Below, piece after piece: positions 53,419-63,641 of a DNA stretch of 64,000 nucleotides. Origin of the DNA: Lachnospiraceae bacterium (lineage in GTDB: Bacteria; Bacillota; Clostridia; Lachnospirales; Lachnospiraceae). Positions within the stretch are counted from its first letter, which is position 1, and each line of letters opens with the position of its first letter. A model generated the notes under the pieces. The model was not told the origin of the DNA. It saw nothing but the letters and a program-made list of their open reading frames with translations, and did not search any database. Location: positions 1 through 64,000 of the forward strand of contig CAAFTS010000071.1 in NCBI GenBank assembly GCA_900765975.1. Reading direction: 5' to 3'. A program made the translations under genes and the position numbers.

Positions 53419-54651
53419 TCATCGGCCGTGGCTCCTTGAATGCTTTTTGGTGTTTTTCAAAGCATACATCTTTTTATCAGCCCACTTCAAAATAGTTTCC
53501 GGCGAAATATTCATTCCTGCTTCAATGTGGATGACTCCATAACTAATTGACATCAAAAATCCTTCAGATAGGCTTTCTATACTTAGGTTTGCCTGCTTCA
53601 TTTTTTTCAGGGCTATATCCGATGCACAATTAAGAAATAGTATCGCAAACTCGTCCCCGCCAATTCTGCAAACAATATCCGTTGTACGCGATATTTTCAG
53701 CATCTCATCAGCTACCGTTTTAAGATACCGATCTCCAGAAGCATGCCCATAGTTATCATTGGCATATTTAAGTCCATCTAAATCTATCATACAAAACGAA
53801 AATTCATTCTTTTGCGACAATTGTCGTTCTAGTTGCTTCATGCAATATCTTCTGTTATATAATCCTGTAAGCTCATCCGTATATGCCATTTCTTCCACTT
53901 GCTCATGATATTCACACTCATCCGTTACATCTTGTATACAATGTACACAAGCCGCTTTGTTATTCCATTTAATGCCAAAAGATTTTACACGCAGTATTTT
54001 CATGCTCTTGGGACAAGTATATTCAAAAATTGAATTTTTACAGTCTTGACTTTGTTTCCTTAATTGCTCAATCAGTTCACATTTTTTTCCACAAGTATTT
54101 TTTTCTATCTCCATATCATAAAACAACTGATTTGCGGATTGGTTGGTATAAATAATCTCATCGCTTTCACTATCAATTACAACAATCCAGTCTTTCAGTC
54201 CATCCACTATAGATTTTATCAACTCAACCATATCCGAAAGTTCAACGGACTGATGCTTTAATTTTGCCTCCCGCTCCGCAAGCTGATGTATCATAGAGTT
54301 GAAAGATGCCGAAAAATCTCCTAAAAAATCGACCTTTTGGCTGTAATCGCCATTAGCAATTTGATTCGCCTGCCACGTCAAATGTTTGAGCGCAGAATGA
54401 AGTTCCTTTAGATTACCAGCCAAAAAATTATGTCGACCAGGCGGTTTCACATCAAGTTCTCCTGCCTGCAAATGTTTTAAAAATTCATTTGATTCAGATA
54501 ACAAACCCGATAGATAAAGCACGGCTTCCTGTAATTCAGCCAATTCTTCAGACTCACTCTTTAACTCTTCCTTTATCGGTTTATTCAATATGATTTGCCT
54601 GATTTGTTCCACAAGCAAATCAATATCTTCCTTATTCAATGCTAAATTCAC
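53419..54651 (-). CDS. Diguanylate cyclase with HAMP-like and PAS domains
   Basis: A 410-residue protein with no membrane segment. The N-terminal coiled-coil (about 1-60) leads into a HAMP-like module (QIANGDYSQKVDFLGDFSASFNSM), then a PAS domain (150-250) containing seven cysteines (CGKKC, C, C, CVHC, C), which suggests metal, heme or redox sensing. The GGDEF domain (255-405) has an intact active site IGGDEFAIL and LTGLYNRRY, so it should make c-di-GMP. The start is GTG 54651 or, less likely, TTG 54639, overlapping the V4R gene. It lies just upstream of flgB on the same strand. Confidence 0.9.
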   Translation of the reverse strand: MNLALNKEDIDLLVEQIRQIILNKPIKEELKSESEELAELQEAVLYLSGLLSESNEFLKHLQAGELDVKPPGRHNFLAGNLKELHSALKHLTWQANQIANGDYSQKVDFLGDFSASFNSMIHQLAEREAKLKHQSVELSDMVELIKSIVDGLKDWIVVIDSESDEIIYTNQSANQLFYDMEIEKNTCGKKCELIEQLRKQSQDCKNSIFEYTCPKSMKILRVKSFGIKWNNKAACVHCIQDVTDECEYHEQVEEMAYTDELTGLYNRRYCMKQLERQLSQKNEFSFCMIDLDGLKYANDNYGHASGDRYLKTVADEMLKISRTTDIVCRIGGDEFAILFLNCASDIALKKMKQANLSIESLSEGFLMSISYGVIHIEAGMNISPETILKWADKKMYALKNTKKHSRSHGR

Positions 54652-55186
54652 CTAGATTCTTTACACTCGCTTCAAACCGGCATACGCGAGAACCCGTAGC
54701 CCAGCAATCCACTTCAGTAACCACATATTCCTTTTTTGTATAAACCTTTAAAATCCCTGCCAAAAAGCCCTCATCATAATTGCAAACCGTTTCTCCTGTA
54801 ATAGGCAAACCGGAGCAATCCAAATCCTCTCCAACCGTCAGAACGGCTTCACCAGTATCTATATCAAATTTCTCAATACGCAAAATGCCAATTTTACTTT
54901 CTTCCAGAACTCCTTGCAAGTGGGCAATGAACTCGTTAAACGGCAACTCTAAGTTAAGAAGATGATTTGCAAATTCTCTTCCTGCCAGTTCACCTGCATT
55001 TCTGAAAATGTCAATGACAACCTCTTTCCCAAAGCGTTTGACCAGTTCATCTTTAATCGTAAATTGAAATAGTCGGTATACATATACGGGCATTCCTTCC
55101 CCTAGATTTTTTCTGCCATCAATAACATCACCTATGGATTCCCACGTGAATTTATTTTCATCTTCTGCATCAAACAATCTGAACAT
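54632..55186 (-). CDS. V4R-domain sensor protein
   Basis: A 184-residue protein. The C-terminal two-thirds fits the V4R (4-vinyl reductase/hydrocarbon-binding) fold: the region KRFGKEVVIDIFRNAGELAGREF, and the terminal VTEVDCWATGSRVCRFE with the paired cysteines typical of the family. V4R domains bind small hydrophobic or aromatic ligands, or sometimes metals. ATG 55186 follows AAAGGAG. It overlaps the cyclase gene by 20 bases, so sensor and cyclase are made together, and a signal-input role for the cyclase is inferred. Confidence 0.75.
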   Translation of the reverse strand: MFRLFDAEDENKFTWESIGDVIDGRKNLGEGMPVYVYRLFQFTIKDELVKRFGKEVVIDIFRNAGELAGREFANHLLNLELPFNEFIAHLQGVLEESKIGILRIEKFDIDTGEAVLTVGEDLDCSGLPITGETVCNYDEGFLAGILKVYTKKEYVVTEVDCWATGSRVCRFEASVKNLGEFSIE

Positions 55187-55349
55187 TTTTTCTCCTTTTA
55201 TTACTGACAATCAGGGATTCCTAGGCCAAATGCCACCAAAATACCCTGTTTTTTGACATCTAATTTTTGCTCTAGATATAGTGGTATCACAACAAAATCA
55301 TTATTTCACGAACATATAATGCGAAATGATTTTACTATTCATTTCCCAT

Positions 55350-57053
55350 TCATATATCAGAACCAGAAATAGATTTTGTGACACGGGATAATTTAAACTG
55401 CTCAATCAACGATTTCATCACACTGGCCTGCCCACTAAGTTCTTCACTAGCCGCAGCACTTTCCTCCGATGTTGCAGAATTCATCTGCACCACTGAAGAT
55501 ATCTGATCCACGCCTTGAGAAATTTGAGAAATGGATAATGACTGTTCACTTGATGCCTGCGCAATTTTGGAAACCATTCCCAAAATATCCTCTGCATGCT
55601 TTGCCACTTCTTCAAAAGCTGCATTTGTACTCGATGCCAACTGCTCTCCATATGATACATACTGCAAGGAGTTTTCAATTAGTTCCGTGGTATCTTTAGC
55701 AGCTTCCGCAGATTTTTGCGCGAGATTCCGCACTTCGTCTGCCACTACCGCAAACCCCTTACCAGCATTTCCCGCGCGGGCAGCTTCTACCGCTGCATTT
55801 AATGCAAGAATATTTGTTTGAAAAGCAATATCATCAATTGCCTTGATGATTTTTTGTATACTTTCAGAAGCTGAAGCGATATCTTTGATTGCTGACATCA
55901 TCTGCTTCATTTCCACTTGGCTTTTCTGAACAACCGTTCCTGCCTGTTTTCCTAACACATTAGCTTTTTCTGAATATTCTGCGGTCTGAGAAATCTGATG
56001 AGATATATCTGCAATCGTCGCAGATAGTTCCTCAACACTGCTTGCCTGCTCTGTTGCACCTTGAGCCAGGGCCTGAGCGCCATCGGCCACCTGGCTAGCC
56101 CCTGCGCTTACCTGAACAGAAGCGGTATTCAATTCCAATAATGTGTTATTCATTTTAGCCTGAAAATGTTCGATTGATTTTTGGATATGGGCAAAATCTC
56201 CAAGAAAATCCATCGGGCATTCACAAGTAAAATTCCCCTTGGAGAACTCGCTCATGCCATAGTCTATGGCATCCACATATTTTGTTAGTTCTTGGAAAGA
56301 AAAGTTCATGCGTTCTGCTAATTCACCAAACTCGTTCCTTGCTTCATATTCAATTCTGGCTTTCAAGTTACCTTTAGACAGTTCAAGCACGGCTTCCTTA
56401 ACTTTATTAGTTACTCCAGTTATATTTTTAGTCACCTTCATTTGACAATATAAGCCAATAAAAAGTAGTAAAATAAGCAAAACAACACAACTCGCAATAA
56501 AGCTCATGATTAGTTTTTGTACATAATTTTCTGATGCTGCCCGTTCCTTATCTATTTGCGCATCAATCTCCTTTGCTATTTCAGCCAAACCGCTTAAAGC
56601 CGGTGAACATTCATTTAGAATAATATCTTTGGCAGCCTCTTTATCCCGTTTTTCCACTTCATCAATAACCTTCACCGCAACATTAAACCAATTCTGGAAA
56701 GCATCTTCGTAATTTTTTGCCAAACCGTCTGTTTCCCCATGTGTTTCCTTTAATATAGAAATCTGCTCGTGTATTGTCTCAATACTTTCCTCAATACGTT
56801 CTTTTAATCCCTCATAATCCTTTGGATTATCAGTAATAACCATTTCGCGCAAATCGCGTGCTGCAATATTGGCTTCTATTCTACAGGTTTTAACAACCAA
56901 TTCTGCACCTAATGTTTTATCAATGAATACTTGCATACTATCCTTTGTTTTTAGGAGTCCAACAGTACCTACCAATGTAATAACAGCAGCTAAAACAATA
57001 ATCACAGAAAACACAGTAATCAAATATGGCTTTAACTTCATTCTTTCAAACAT
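55350..57053 (-). CDS. Methyl-accepting chemotaxis protein with a four-helix-bundle sensor
   Basis: A 567-residue receptor. Membrane helices lie near residues 10-32 and 183-207; the extracellular part between them fits the 4HB_MCP type ([21 protein letters not shown]). A HAMP domain follows ([30 protein letters not shown]), a second HAMP-like unit, then the signalling hairpin ([44 protein letters not shown]). AAAGGAG lies before the ATG. It is the first minus-strand gene of the flagellar side, after a 1.7 kb region of transposon debris. Confidence 0.93.
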   Translation of the reverse strand: MFERMKLKPYLITVFSVIIVLAAVITLVGTVGLLKTKDSMQVFIDKTLGAELVVKTCRIEANIAARDLREMVITDNPKDYEGLKERIEESIETIHEQISILKETHGETDGLAKNYEDAFQNWFNVAVKVIDEVEKRDKEAAKDIILNECSPALSGLAEIAKEIDAQIDKERAASENYVQKLIMSFIASCVVLLILLLFIGLYCQMKVTKNITGVTNKVKEAVLELSKGNLKARIEYEARNEFGELAERMNFSFQELTKYVDAIDYGMSEFSKGNFTCECPMDFLGDFAHIQKSIEHFQAKMNNTLLELNTASVQVSAGASQVADGAQALAQGATEQASSVEELSATIADISHQISQTAEYSEKANVLGKQAGTVVQKSQVEMKQMMSAIKDIASASESIQKIIKAIDDIAFQTNILALNAAVEAARAGNAGKGFAVVADEVRNLAQKSAEAAKDTTELIENSLQYVSYGEQLASSTNAAFEEVAKHAEDILGMVSKIAQASSEQSLSISQISQGVDQISSVVQMNSATSEESAAASEELSGQASVMKSLIEQFKLSRVTKSISGSDI

Positions 57054-57339
57054 ATCTTTTGTCTCCTTTTCTCTTTAGATATTTAGGCATTTGTTAGATA
57101 CCTTCCCCCTTAATTCCATAGAAGGTTCTTGTTTAATTCATATTAATGTTGTATGACAATTACATAAGTGGGTTATCACACTTTCCTTTCTCATATATTT
57201 ATGTATCTGTTCTAATTCATTCAGATACTGCAGACTTTTAATTTTATCCTGTAGCCTGACTACTCAACAGGGAATCAAGTCTACGATGATAATCGTTGGT
57301 GGGTATCACGGTATCAAGCTTTATGAAAGGGAGGTACAA

Positions 57340-58247
57340 ACTCATGTTTTGTAGGTATTGACATTACCAAAATCAATCACCTTGCCACATCTGATGGCTA
57401 AATACTCATGTAGACGTTTAAATTTATTAATGACGGTGATGGATTCAGTCTTGATCTCCAAGCTCGAAGCGCTCATTCTCGAAGACGACATCATCATCAG
57501 TCTTGAGTCAATGGTACACTATGGCAACAACTTTGTTCGATACCTTTTTGCCAATTACTACCATGTGTGTGCCTAATTCTATTAAGACACCTGCAATGCA
57601 AAAAACAACATCTGCAAGACTAAGACCGACAAGTCGACACATACATTATTGTTAGAACTTTCATGATGCAGGATTCCTACAGGTTTGTCACGTTTTATAA
57701 CCTTGAACCGACTGTTCTCAAACAACTTGGGTATTTTGCCAGAAAACCGTGAAGCAGCGTACCCGTTTAAAAATACAACTGCCTTCTTATCTTAGCCAAA
57801 TTTTCCCTGAACTGAGGTACTTTTTCAAGCCCACTCTGCATCAGAAATCTGTCTATGTACTTCTAAAAGAAGCGCTAACACTGAAAGGAATTTCTTCCAT
57901 GCACATGATTCATCCCACAAATCTACTCAAGGTGAATTCTCATAGGTACTTTACCAAAAAGCAGACGAAAGAATTAGTAGTTCTCGCCCAGAAGTCTTTC
58001 GGTGTCAACGATAGTACTCTATCTATTCATATAACTCACTCCATTGTCCAGAATGAATGACCAGACACTCTGGTAAGCTGCTGGTATAAACGCAGATCCA
58101 AAGTGCAGCATTATGCACTTATGAATGCAACTTCATAATATTGTAAAAAACAACGCTGCCTTCAAGGCTTATTGTGATACCAAGATGGCAGCTTGCCGGA
58201 GTCATCTGGATGATACTGACTGACGATATGGAATTTAACCTCGAATA
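57340..58247 (+). pseudogene. IS110-family transposase, degenerate full-length copy
   Basis: The plus strand carries, in several frames, an almost complete IS110 series: VGIDITKINHLATSDG at the start, the C-terminal half of the DEDD region (CKTKTDKSTHT in place of KTKTDKVDT), the middle (LPSYLSQIFPELRYFFKPTLHQKSVYVLLKEALT) and the end (LAGVIWMILTDDMEFNLE). At least three stops and three frameshifts are present, so the gene is dead. A 103-codon open stretch (57749-58060) is part of it. The flanks 57060-57339 and 58248-58470 hold no gene. Confidence 0.7.
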
Positions 58248-58466
58248 ATAGAGCTTTATACCAATATAGATAGATTTTGAAAATGCCCCCCATGTTGCAA
58301 TTGATCAAACGCTTAGCCCCCCTCTCTCAATCTAAACAACATAATATTGATTATGTTATAACTTTGTCATTTCTGCCGTGCTTTATAGCTATATAATTTC
58401 CTTAAATGAAGTATTAAACAATAACGTTGTAATAGATGCTACCTCTAAACCATCTCAAAAGTAACG

Positions 58467-58502
58467 GAAAAAAGGCCGGTAAGTCTTGTTATTTACCGGC
58501 CT
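58467..58502 (-). terminator. Terminator downstream of the tyrosine recombinase
   Basis: AGGCCGGTAA (58473-58482) pairs with TTACCGGCCT (58493-58502). On the minus strand the stem is followed by TTTTTT (58472-58467), an orthodox Rho-independent terminator for the recombinase transcript. Confidence 0.75.
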
Positions 58503-58530
58503 AAGGGCGTTTTTCGCCATTTTTTGTCAG

Positions 58531-58743
58531 TTATAGTTGTAATTTATCGAATGCAATGATATAATCACAAAATAAGAACGCTAATGTAACATAATCAATA
58601 TTATGTGGTTTTTTAGATTCTGCTTTTCTTGTGTTTCTCTGTATCAGTATTTCTGTCTCTGCGTTGCTGTTTCCAGTTTTGCATTGTCCTTCTTTGCAGT
58701 TTCCCACTTTATATTTTTCTGTGACGTTGCGTTCTGTGCTCAA
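58531..58743 (-). CDS. Small protein of unknown function overlapping the recombinase stop
   Basis: A 70-residue frame whose TTG start overlaps the TGA of the recombinase gene, suggesting possible translational coupling. The first 45 residues are Lys/Glu/Thr-rich and the end is hydrophobic (VTLAFLFCDYIIAF). I recognise no family. It ends before the terminator at 58467-58502. There is no clear ribosome site, so it may not be real. Confidence 0.25.
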   Translation of the reverse strand: MSTERNVTEKYKVGNCKEGQCKTGNSNAETEILIQRNTRKAESKKPHNIDYVTLAFLFCDYIIAFDKLQL

Positions 58744-59579
58744 ATTACCAGTTTTAATCCTTCCAGCAGCCGGATATGGTTCGCGCCGGCTGTTCTGGTG
58801 TAGATTCTGGTAGTATTCACACTGGCATGTCCCAGGATATCTGCGAGGTAAAAGATATCCTTATGCTTCTTATAATAAGTGCGCGCAAACAGGTGGCGGA
58901 AATTGTGCGGAAACACCTTGCCCGGATCTACTCCGGCTTCTTTGCTGAGCTTCTTCATCATGCTCCAGATATTGCTGCGGTCTAACGGTTTTCTATGCCT
59001 GGAACAAAATACCGGCCCAGCTTTGATTTCTTTCTGCCTGCAGTATTTCATCAGGCGTTTCCGCAATTCCTTGGTCAGATAGATTTGGCGCCATTTTCCC
59101 TTGCAGGAGACTTCCGCTCTTCCCTGAGTGACGGCCTCCACAGTGATATACACCAGTTCACTGATTCTTATGCCAGTTCCGGTGATGGTTTCTATGATTA
59201 GGGCCAGCTGCTCTTTCTTTTTCCGCCGGGCAGTTTCAACCAGTTTTTCATATTCATACTGCTTTAGCTCGCGGGATTCGGACGAGAACATCTGCTGTTG
59301 GGATTTCAGGCCTTTCACGCAGCATTCGTTCCAGCCCATGTATTGGAAGAAGCGATTAATCGCGACCAGCATGCTGTTGATACTAGATACTTTGTATTTC
59401 GTCTTTAAATATTCTTTATATTGAATCACCCGGTCCTTGGTGATATCTTTGTCATCTCCCAGCCAGTGCAAGAAAGTTTTGATGTCCCGGATATATTTTT
59501 CGGTAGTGGCAAGGCTCTTTTCGGCCTCGATCAGTTCTTGTCGGTATCGTTGTAAATCTTCTATGTTAATGTGCCGCAT
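58740..59579 (-). CDS. Tyrosine recombinase (XerC/D-like phage integrase family)
   Basis: A 279-residue protein. The N-terminal SAM-like core-binding domain (1-105) contains YRQELIEAEKSLATTEKYI. The catalytic domain has Arg in GTGIRISELVY, a Lys in CKGKWRQIYL, HxxR in PHNFRHLFART, His in LGHASVNTTRIYTR and the nucleophile Tyr in the same block, so all required residues are kept. ATG 59579 follows AAGGAG by eight bases. It is the only intact mobile-type gene in the right arm; it could serve a genomic island, an inversion switch or cassette movement. I saw no matching inverted repeats nearby. Confidence 0.88.
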   Translation of the reverse strand: MRHINIEDLQRYRQELIEAEKSLATTEKYIRDIKTFLHWLGDDKDITKDRVIQYKEYLKTKYKVSSINSMLVAINRFFQYMGWNECCVKGLKSQQQMFSSESRELKQYEYEKLVETARRKKKEQLALIIETITGTGIRISELVYITVEAVTQGRAEVSCKGKWRQIYLTKELRKRLMKYCRQKEIKAGPVFCSRHRKPLDRSNIWSMMKKLSKEAGVDPGKVFPHNFRHLFARTYYKKHKDIFYLADILGHASVNTTRIYTRTAGANHIRLLEGLKLVI

Positions 59580-60103
59580 AGTCATGACTCCTTCCTATAA
59601 TGTCAATCCCAAAATGTTGATTTTCTGGACTTTTTCTCAATTAATTATTTTCAAAAACAGATCCAATAGTGATGAACAGTCATGGTATCATGTACTGAAT
59701 AGATGGAGCAGGGTGCAGTGTATAAAGCCTCCTGTTGTCTACGCTTTATAAAGGCTATTTTCCCTCTGCTTCTCTATGATGGTGAACCTTCCGTGCCTAA
59801 TGAGATTGTGTCTTAACTTCCTTCGTCCCACCTGTTCATACACCGAATGCCAACCAAGCTTTCAAACGGGATCATGTCCCACTGAGAGAACTACCGTTGG
59901 CTACAGCTCTTGTTTTTTAGATCATACCGACCAGCTTCCCCATCGGCAGTGTCGATTGCCCGGTGGACACTGTGCCGCCCCTGGTTCCCATTGGTCTTGT
60001 TGCTGATGCGGCTTCCAAAAGCCCCATCGTTTACAGGTTCCTTTCCAGAACCCTGCCCGGCTCCCGTCAATATCGGAAACCCGGCAAGGCTCTGGAATCA
60101 TCT

Positions 60104-61214
60104 TCATATATCTGCTATCGTCCGTAATGCTGCCGTCAGTTCCGCCTGTTTCTCCTGTCGCCGGATGTCACTCAGCATCTTGCCGAAATCGTATTTTGTC
60201 CTATCCCCCAGGATAGTGAAGATAATCCGAAGTATCTTACAGGCTATCACAATCAGCGACTGCATTTTCTTGAGCGGTTTTCCGCCCTGGTTGTGTAATA
60301 CAGGTGCAGTTCCTTGAATTCCGGCGAATGGGCGACAGCCGACTTTGCTTTGCTGCCTGGAACAGCCAATACCTGAGCCTCTTGCGTCCCCTATGGCTGA
60401 TTTTGGTCTCCCCCTTATGCTTGCCAGAACTACAGGCCACGAGTCCCAGTCCGCTTAGCTTCTGAATCTCCGCGGCATCGTCAAACCGGCTCCGGTCACC
60501 CATTTCCGCCATTATTCCCGACAGGATGTTTTCTCCAATCCCGGATATCTCCAGTATGTTCTCCGCATGGGGAATCTCTCGGCACTTCCCATGAAGTTTA
60601 TCTTCTATTTCCGCCAGCTTCTCATCCAGCCGGAGCCACCCCCACTGCAAGTCATCTGACTACTTCCTTTGCCGTTTCAGCGCGTACACGCGTCCAACGC
60701 TGTGCTCCGCATATTCAAGTATCTCTTTCGCCCTGCTGTACCCACGCCCCCGCAGCTTTGCCGCATGCCATATGTCTCGGATTCCTTCTGTCCACAGAAG
60801 TTTCAGGTCTGAGGGGAACGGCACCTCTTTCAGCAGTTCCAACACAAATGCCCCGTCCACTTTTCCTAATACGTCCTTATATTCCGGAAAGTGGATTTTC
60901 ATTTCCCTATGCAGTCGGTTCAGATCCCGGATCCGTTCCTCTGTAAGCTGGTCACGAAACATGGAGAGCCTTCTCAGTTCCGCATACAGTCCTTCCGGAA
61001 GATACGACATCCCGTAGTTCCCATCCTTCACAAGGTTTGCTATCAGCTTCGAATTCTTGCTGTCATCCTTGAGCTGGCTGTTGTCCTCCAGTTCCTTGAT
61101 CTGTTTGACTGCGTAAGGATTGACCTGTACCACACTGATCCCGTTTGAGATGAGCCCTCCCGCCAGGCAAAACCAGTAGACTTGATTTTTCCTCTGTTTC
61201 GCTTTAGCATTCAT
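60104..61214 (-). pseudogene. IS110-family transposase, truncated and broken
   Basis: The middle is recognisable (GISVVQVNPYAVKQIKELEDNSQLKDDSKNSKLIANLVKDG) and the C-terminal Transposase_20 domain is good (ISGIGENILSGIMAEMGD, then KISHRGRKRLRYWLFQAA). Faults: about 75 N-terminal residues are replaced by unrelated sequence; an in-frame TAG at 60660-60662 splits the gene; two frameshifts lie at about 60330 and 60270 before the natural end (TRAEN, then KMQSLIVIACKILRIIFTILGDR, stop at 60104). The frame otherwise stays readable, so the decay is recent. Between it and the recombinase (59586-60103) I see no gene. Confidence 0.82.
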
Positions 61215-61609
61215 TGTGTATACCTCTCGTATGTTTAGATTTTACTAACTGGCTGGTCAGTAATAATCTGAATGTACTTGAGGTATTCTTTTTCGTATAC
61301 CCTGTATCTGCTTATATTATACAGGAAGCTTTCTACTACAATAATATTTATGGTTAATATCCCTTACAGCCAGTAAGGAATTATCCATCTTATTGCTTAA
61401 GCTGTTATAATGATAGAGCAATCGGTATATCAGCTTCATTTCTTGGACTTCGCGTCTGTAATAAAGACTGATAACCAGCTCCTCATTCACAACGTTCGTT
61501 TTATGCAGCTTGAACTGCCTCATGTACACCCGTATCACACCACAGTAGCTTGAATAGGCAATGAGTAAAACCAGTAATCTTGAGAAGTGATTTACGAGCC
61601 TAAAGCTCA

Positions 61610-61709
61610 GGGAAACCCTCAATATGTCTACATGACCGCAGGTGCTAATAAGTTTCTGCGAATCTATTACGCAAGAGTAAAAGAACATCTTATGTCTCTT
61701 CCAGAATAA
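61610..61709 (+). pseudogene. C-terminal fragment of an IS110-family transposase
   Basis: The plus strand reads GNPQYVYMTAGANKFLRIYYARVKEHLMSLPE and stops at 61707. This is the C-terminal end of an IS110 lineage with the block GKPYxVxMxAxANKFLRIYYxxVK, the same end as in the remnant at 22245-22610. Nothing of the rest is recognisable in 61230-61609, and 61710-62030 holds no gene. A 134-codon minus-strand frame over this stretch has no family support. Confidence 0.6.
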
Positions 61710-62034
61710 GGAATACGGCATCCTTTCAGATCAGCGGATAACGGTGGTCTATTTGTTGTACCTGAAATTCAATCAACAATAAATCTTAAAAATTTCTCGT
61801 TTTCCTATTGAATTTATTTGCAGGCTTTGTTAGTCATTCCCGACTGGCTTAATTTTACTCTTTCTATAAACTGGAAAAAATAGTTTGTTTATGGATAATA
61901 TGGAATATATATCCAGTTATATGATACCAGAACCTAAAAATAGCACCTTGCACATTAGCTGGTGCCGATTAAGGAAACTCAAAAAATAATACAGCAGACG
62001 GCTAAACGGGCAAGGGTTTAAGGCAACATGCACG

Positions 62035-62067
62035 AAAAGGGACACTGTTTTTGTGGTATCCCTTTTT
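62035..62067 (+). promoter_or_regulatory. Hairpin upstream of the repA remnant
   Basis: AAAAGGGA (62035-62042) pairs with TCCCTTTT (62059-62066), followed by further T residues. It lies about 50 bases before the repA start and resembles leader hairpins or terminators at the front of such operons. Confidence 0.35.
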
Positions 62068-62113
62068 CGCGCCCTTTTACGGGTAACCGTTCCCAGGAAA
62101 GGGGGGCGAAGAC

Positions 62114-62890
62114 ATGGCCGAGCCAGGCGCATTAAAATACTTCTATGGCACCGAGGCAGAGCAATATACCTTTTACCGGATTCCCAAGGTGTTGTTCACC
62201 GTCCCCAGTTTCAAATAGACAACTGGCGACGCAAAAATTCTATATGGCTTGATGTTGGACCGTATAGGGCTTTCCATACGCAACAGCTGGCTGGACGAAC
62301 AAAACCGTGTGTTTAACTACTTCACCCCGGAGGAAGCGATGGGCTGCGGTCACAACAAAGCGGTAGCCCTCTTTATCGGACTGGACAAGGTGGGGCTGAT
62401 TGAGCGTAAGAAGCAGGGCCAGGGCCGCCCTACCAAAATCTATGTCAAAAACTTCATTCGGAGGGAGGAAGTTAAGACTTCCGAAAACGGGGAGTCTTGA
62501 CTTCCTAAAATCGGAGACAGTCAATACTGATAAGAATTATACCGAATTGAATGATACCGATCTATCTATCCGGCAGCAAGGCCAACGGAAGATAAACCAC
62601 CCGCGGCGGCTGATAGGATTAATACGATACGGATTTATCGGGAGATTTTAAAAGAGAACATTAAGTACACCATCTTTGTGAGCGTGTGGGCTATGACCGG
62701 GATATATTAGATGAAATGCTTGAAATTCTGGTAGACATTGGCGGCCAGGACTATCCCAACGAGGTGGTCAAAAGCAGGCTCTTAAAGCTGGATTCCAGCC
62801 ACATAGAGTATGTGTTGGACAGCCCGCACCAAAATACGACAAAGGTTCGGAATATTTACTCAATCATAGGTGCCGAGGCCCGCCCTTCAT
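62114..62890 (+). pseudogene. Replication initiator RepA (RepA_N with DUF6017) of a Tn1549-like element, broken
   Basis: ATG 62114 opens FYRIPKVLFTVPSFK, then a TAG at 62216, and the same frame continues with AKILYGLMLDRIGLSIRNSWLDEQNRVFNYFTPEEAM, GLIERKKQGQGRPTKIYVKNFI, which is the RepA_N domain with a small internal deletion. After 62500 the C-terminal DUF6017 part appears in another frame (YPNEVVKSRLLKLDSSHIEYVLD, then NTTKVRNI). Such initiators are typical of Tn1549/CTn-type conjugative elements and related plasmids. The remainder of the open frame to 63033 looks unrelated. Confidence 0.75.
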
Positions 62891-63029
62891 CAGTTTTTGC
62901 CCCCAAACTGATGAAAGGAGAACAGAGCATTAACCGGAGAATATTGGGCAGCGGTCTTAAAAGAGGAATATCGCAAAATAAGCAAATTCAGCTCGGAAAC
63001 ACCGATATAATTTTAAATCCCTGGACAGC

Positions 63030-63320
63030 ATGAGCGAAGAGCTGGCGTTCCAGGAGCAGTACTTATACATATCAGACGATTTTACGGTTCGGCGCGGAAT
63101 CAAAGATTTCATTGATACTGTTCAGAATGAACGATTAGCGGCTAGTCTGCGGCGCCTGATTGACCGGTAGCGGCAGGCGATTGAGCTTCATTTCTGGAAA
63201 GGGTATCAGTACCGGGAAATCGCCGTTATCTTCGGATGTGACCCGTCGGCGGTATCGCACATGATGTGCAGCGCATTGAAACAGCTTCGGATATACATGA
63301 TTGACAGGAGAAACAGCGGC
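63030..63320 (+). pseudogene. Sigma-70-like regulator of a conjugative element, interrupted
   Basis: ATG 63030 opens a frame reading SEELAFQEQYLYISDDFTV to ERLAASLRRLIDR, then TAG at 63168-63170, then in the same frame RQAIELHFWKGYQYREIAVIFGCDPSAVSHMMCSALKQLR, a sigma region 4 helix-turn-helix. This resembles the small sigma-like proteins encoded near repA in Tn1549-type elements. Only the nonsense codon breaks it; the C-terminus runs on into the next frame without a clear end. Confidence 0.6.
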
Positions 63321-63458
63321 AGTACCTCACATTGGGGTGCTGTCGTTCTTTTCAGTAAAATTATTTCAACTTTTTTAGTGTCGGCTTCATCTTTTGTCGG
63401 CTGTCATCTCCGATATGTAGAGGGGCAAGCCCTCAATAATATTTCGGAGATTTTGAAC

Positions 63459-63632
63459 ATGAAAAAATTAGTACGAGTTATCAAACTTCAGCCCGGAGAG
63501 GCGGTTCTGATTGTGGTGGAGGATAATTCTGCGCCCAGCCCTTGTTGTGGAGCCTGCATGTTGCGGGAAGAATCTGACGTAGATATTCCGTTTCCGTCCG
63601 GCATTTTGGTATGCCTGGACGATGCCGCATGA
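63459..63632 (+). CDS. Small conserved-element protein of unknown function
   Basis: A 57-residue frame starting at ATG 63459 after CGGAG: it reads KKLVRVIKLQPGEAVLIVVEDNS and then carries CCGAC. The even composition and position between two sigma-like pseudogenes suggest a small accessory gene of the conjugative element. The frame is open upstream into the preceding pseudogene. I do not recognise a function. Confidence 0.4.
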   Translation: MKKLVRVIKLQPGEAVLIVVEDNSAPSPCCGACMLREESDVDIPFPSGILVCLDDAA

Positions 63633-63641
63633 GGAGATATT

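Noticed and set aside
59586-60103. Possible gene downstream of the IS110 copy (76-codon plus frame)
   Set aside because: Cys- and Pro-rich translation with no ribosome site or family similarity; probably transposon end sequence.
61317-61721. Minus-strand open frame of 134 codons
   Set aside because: Part of it is antisense to a recognisable IS110 C-terminus on the plus strand; its own sequence shows no family features.
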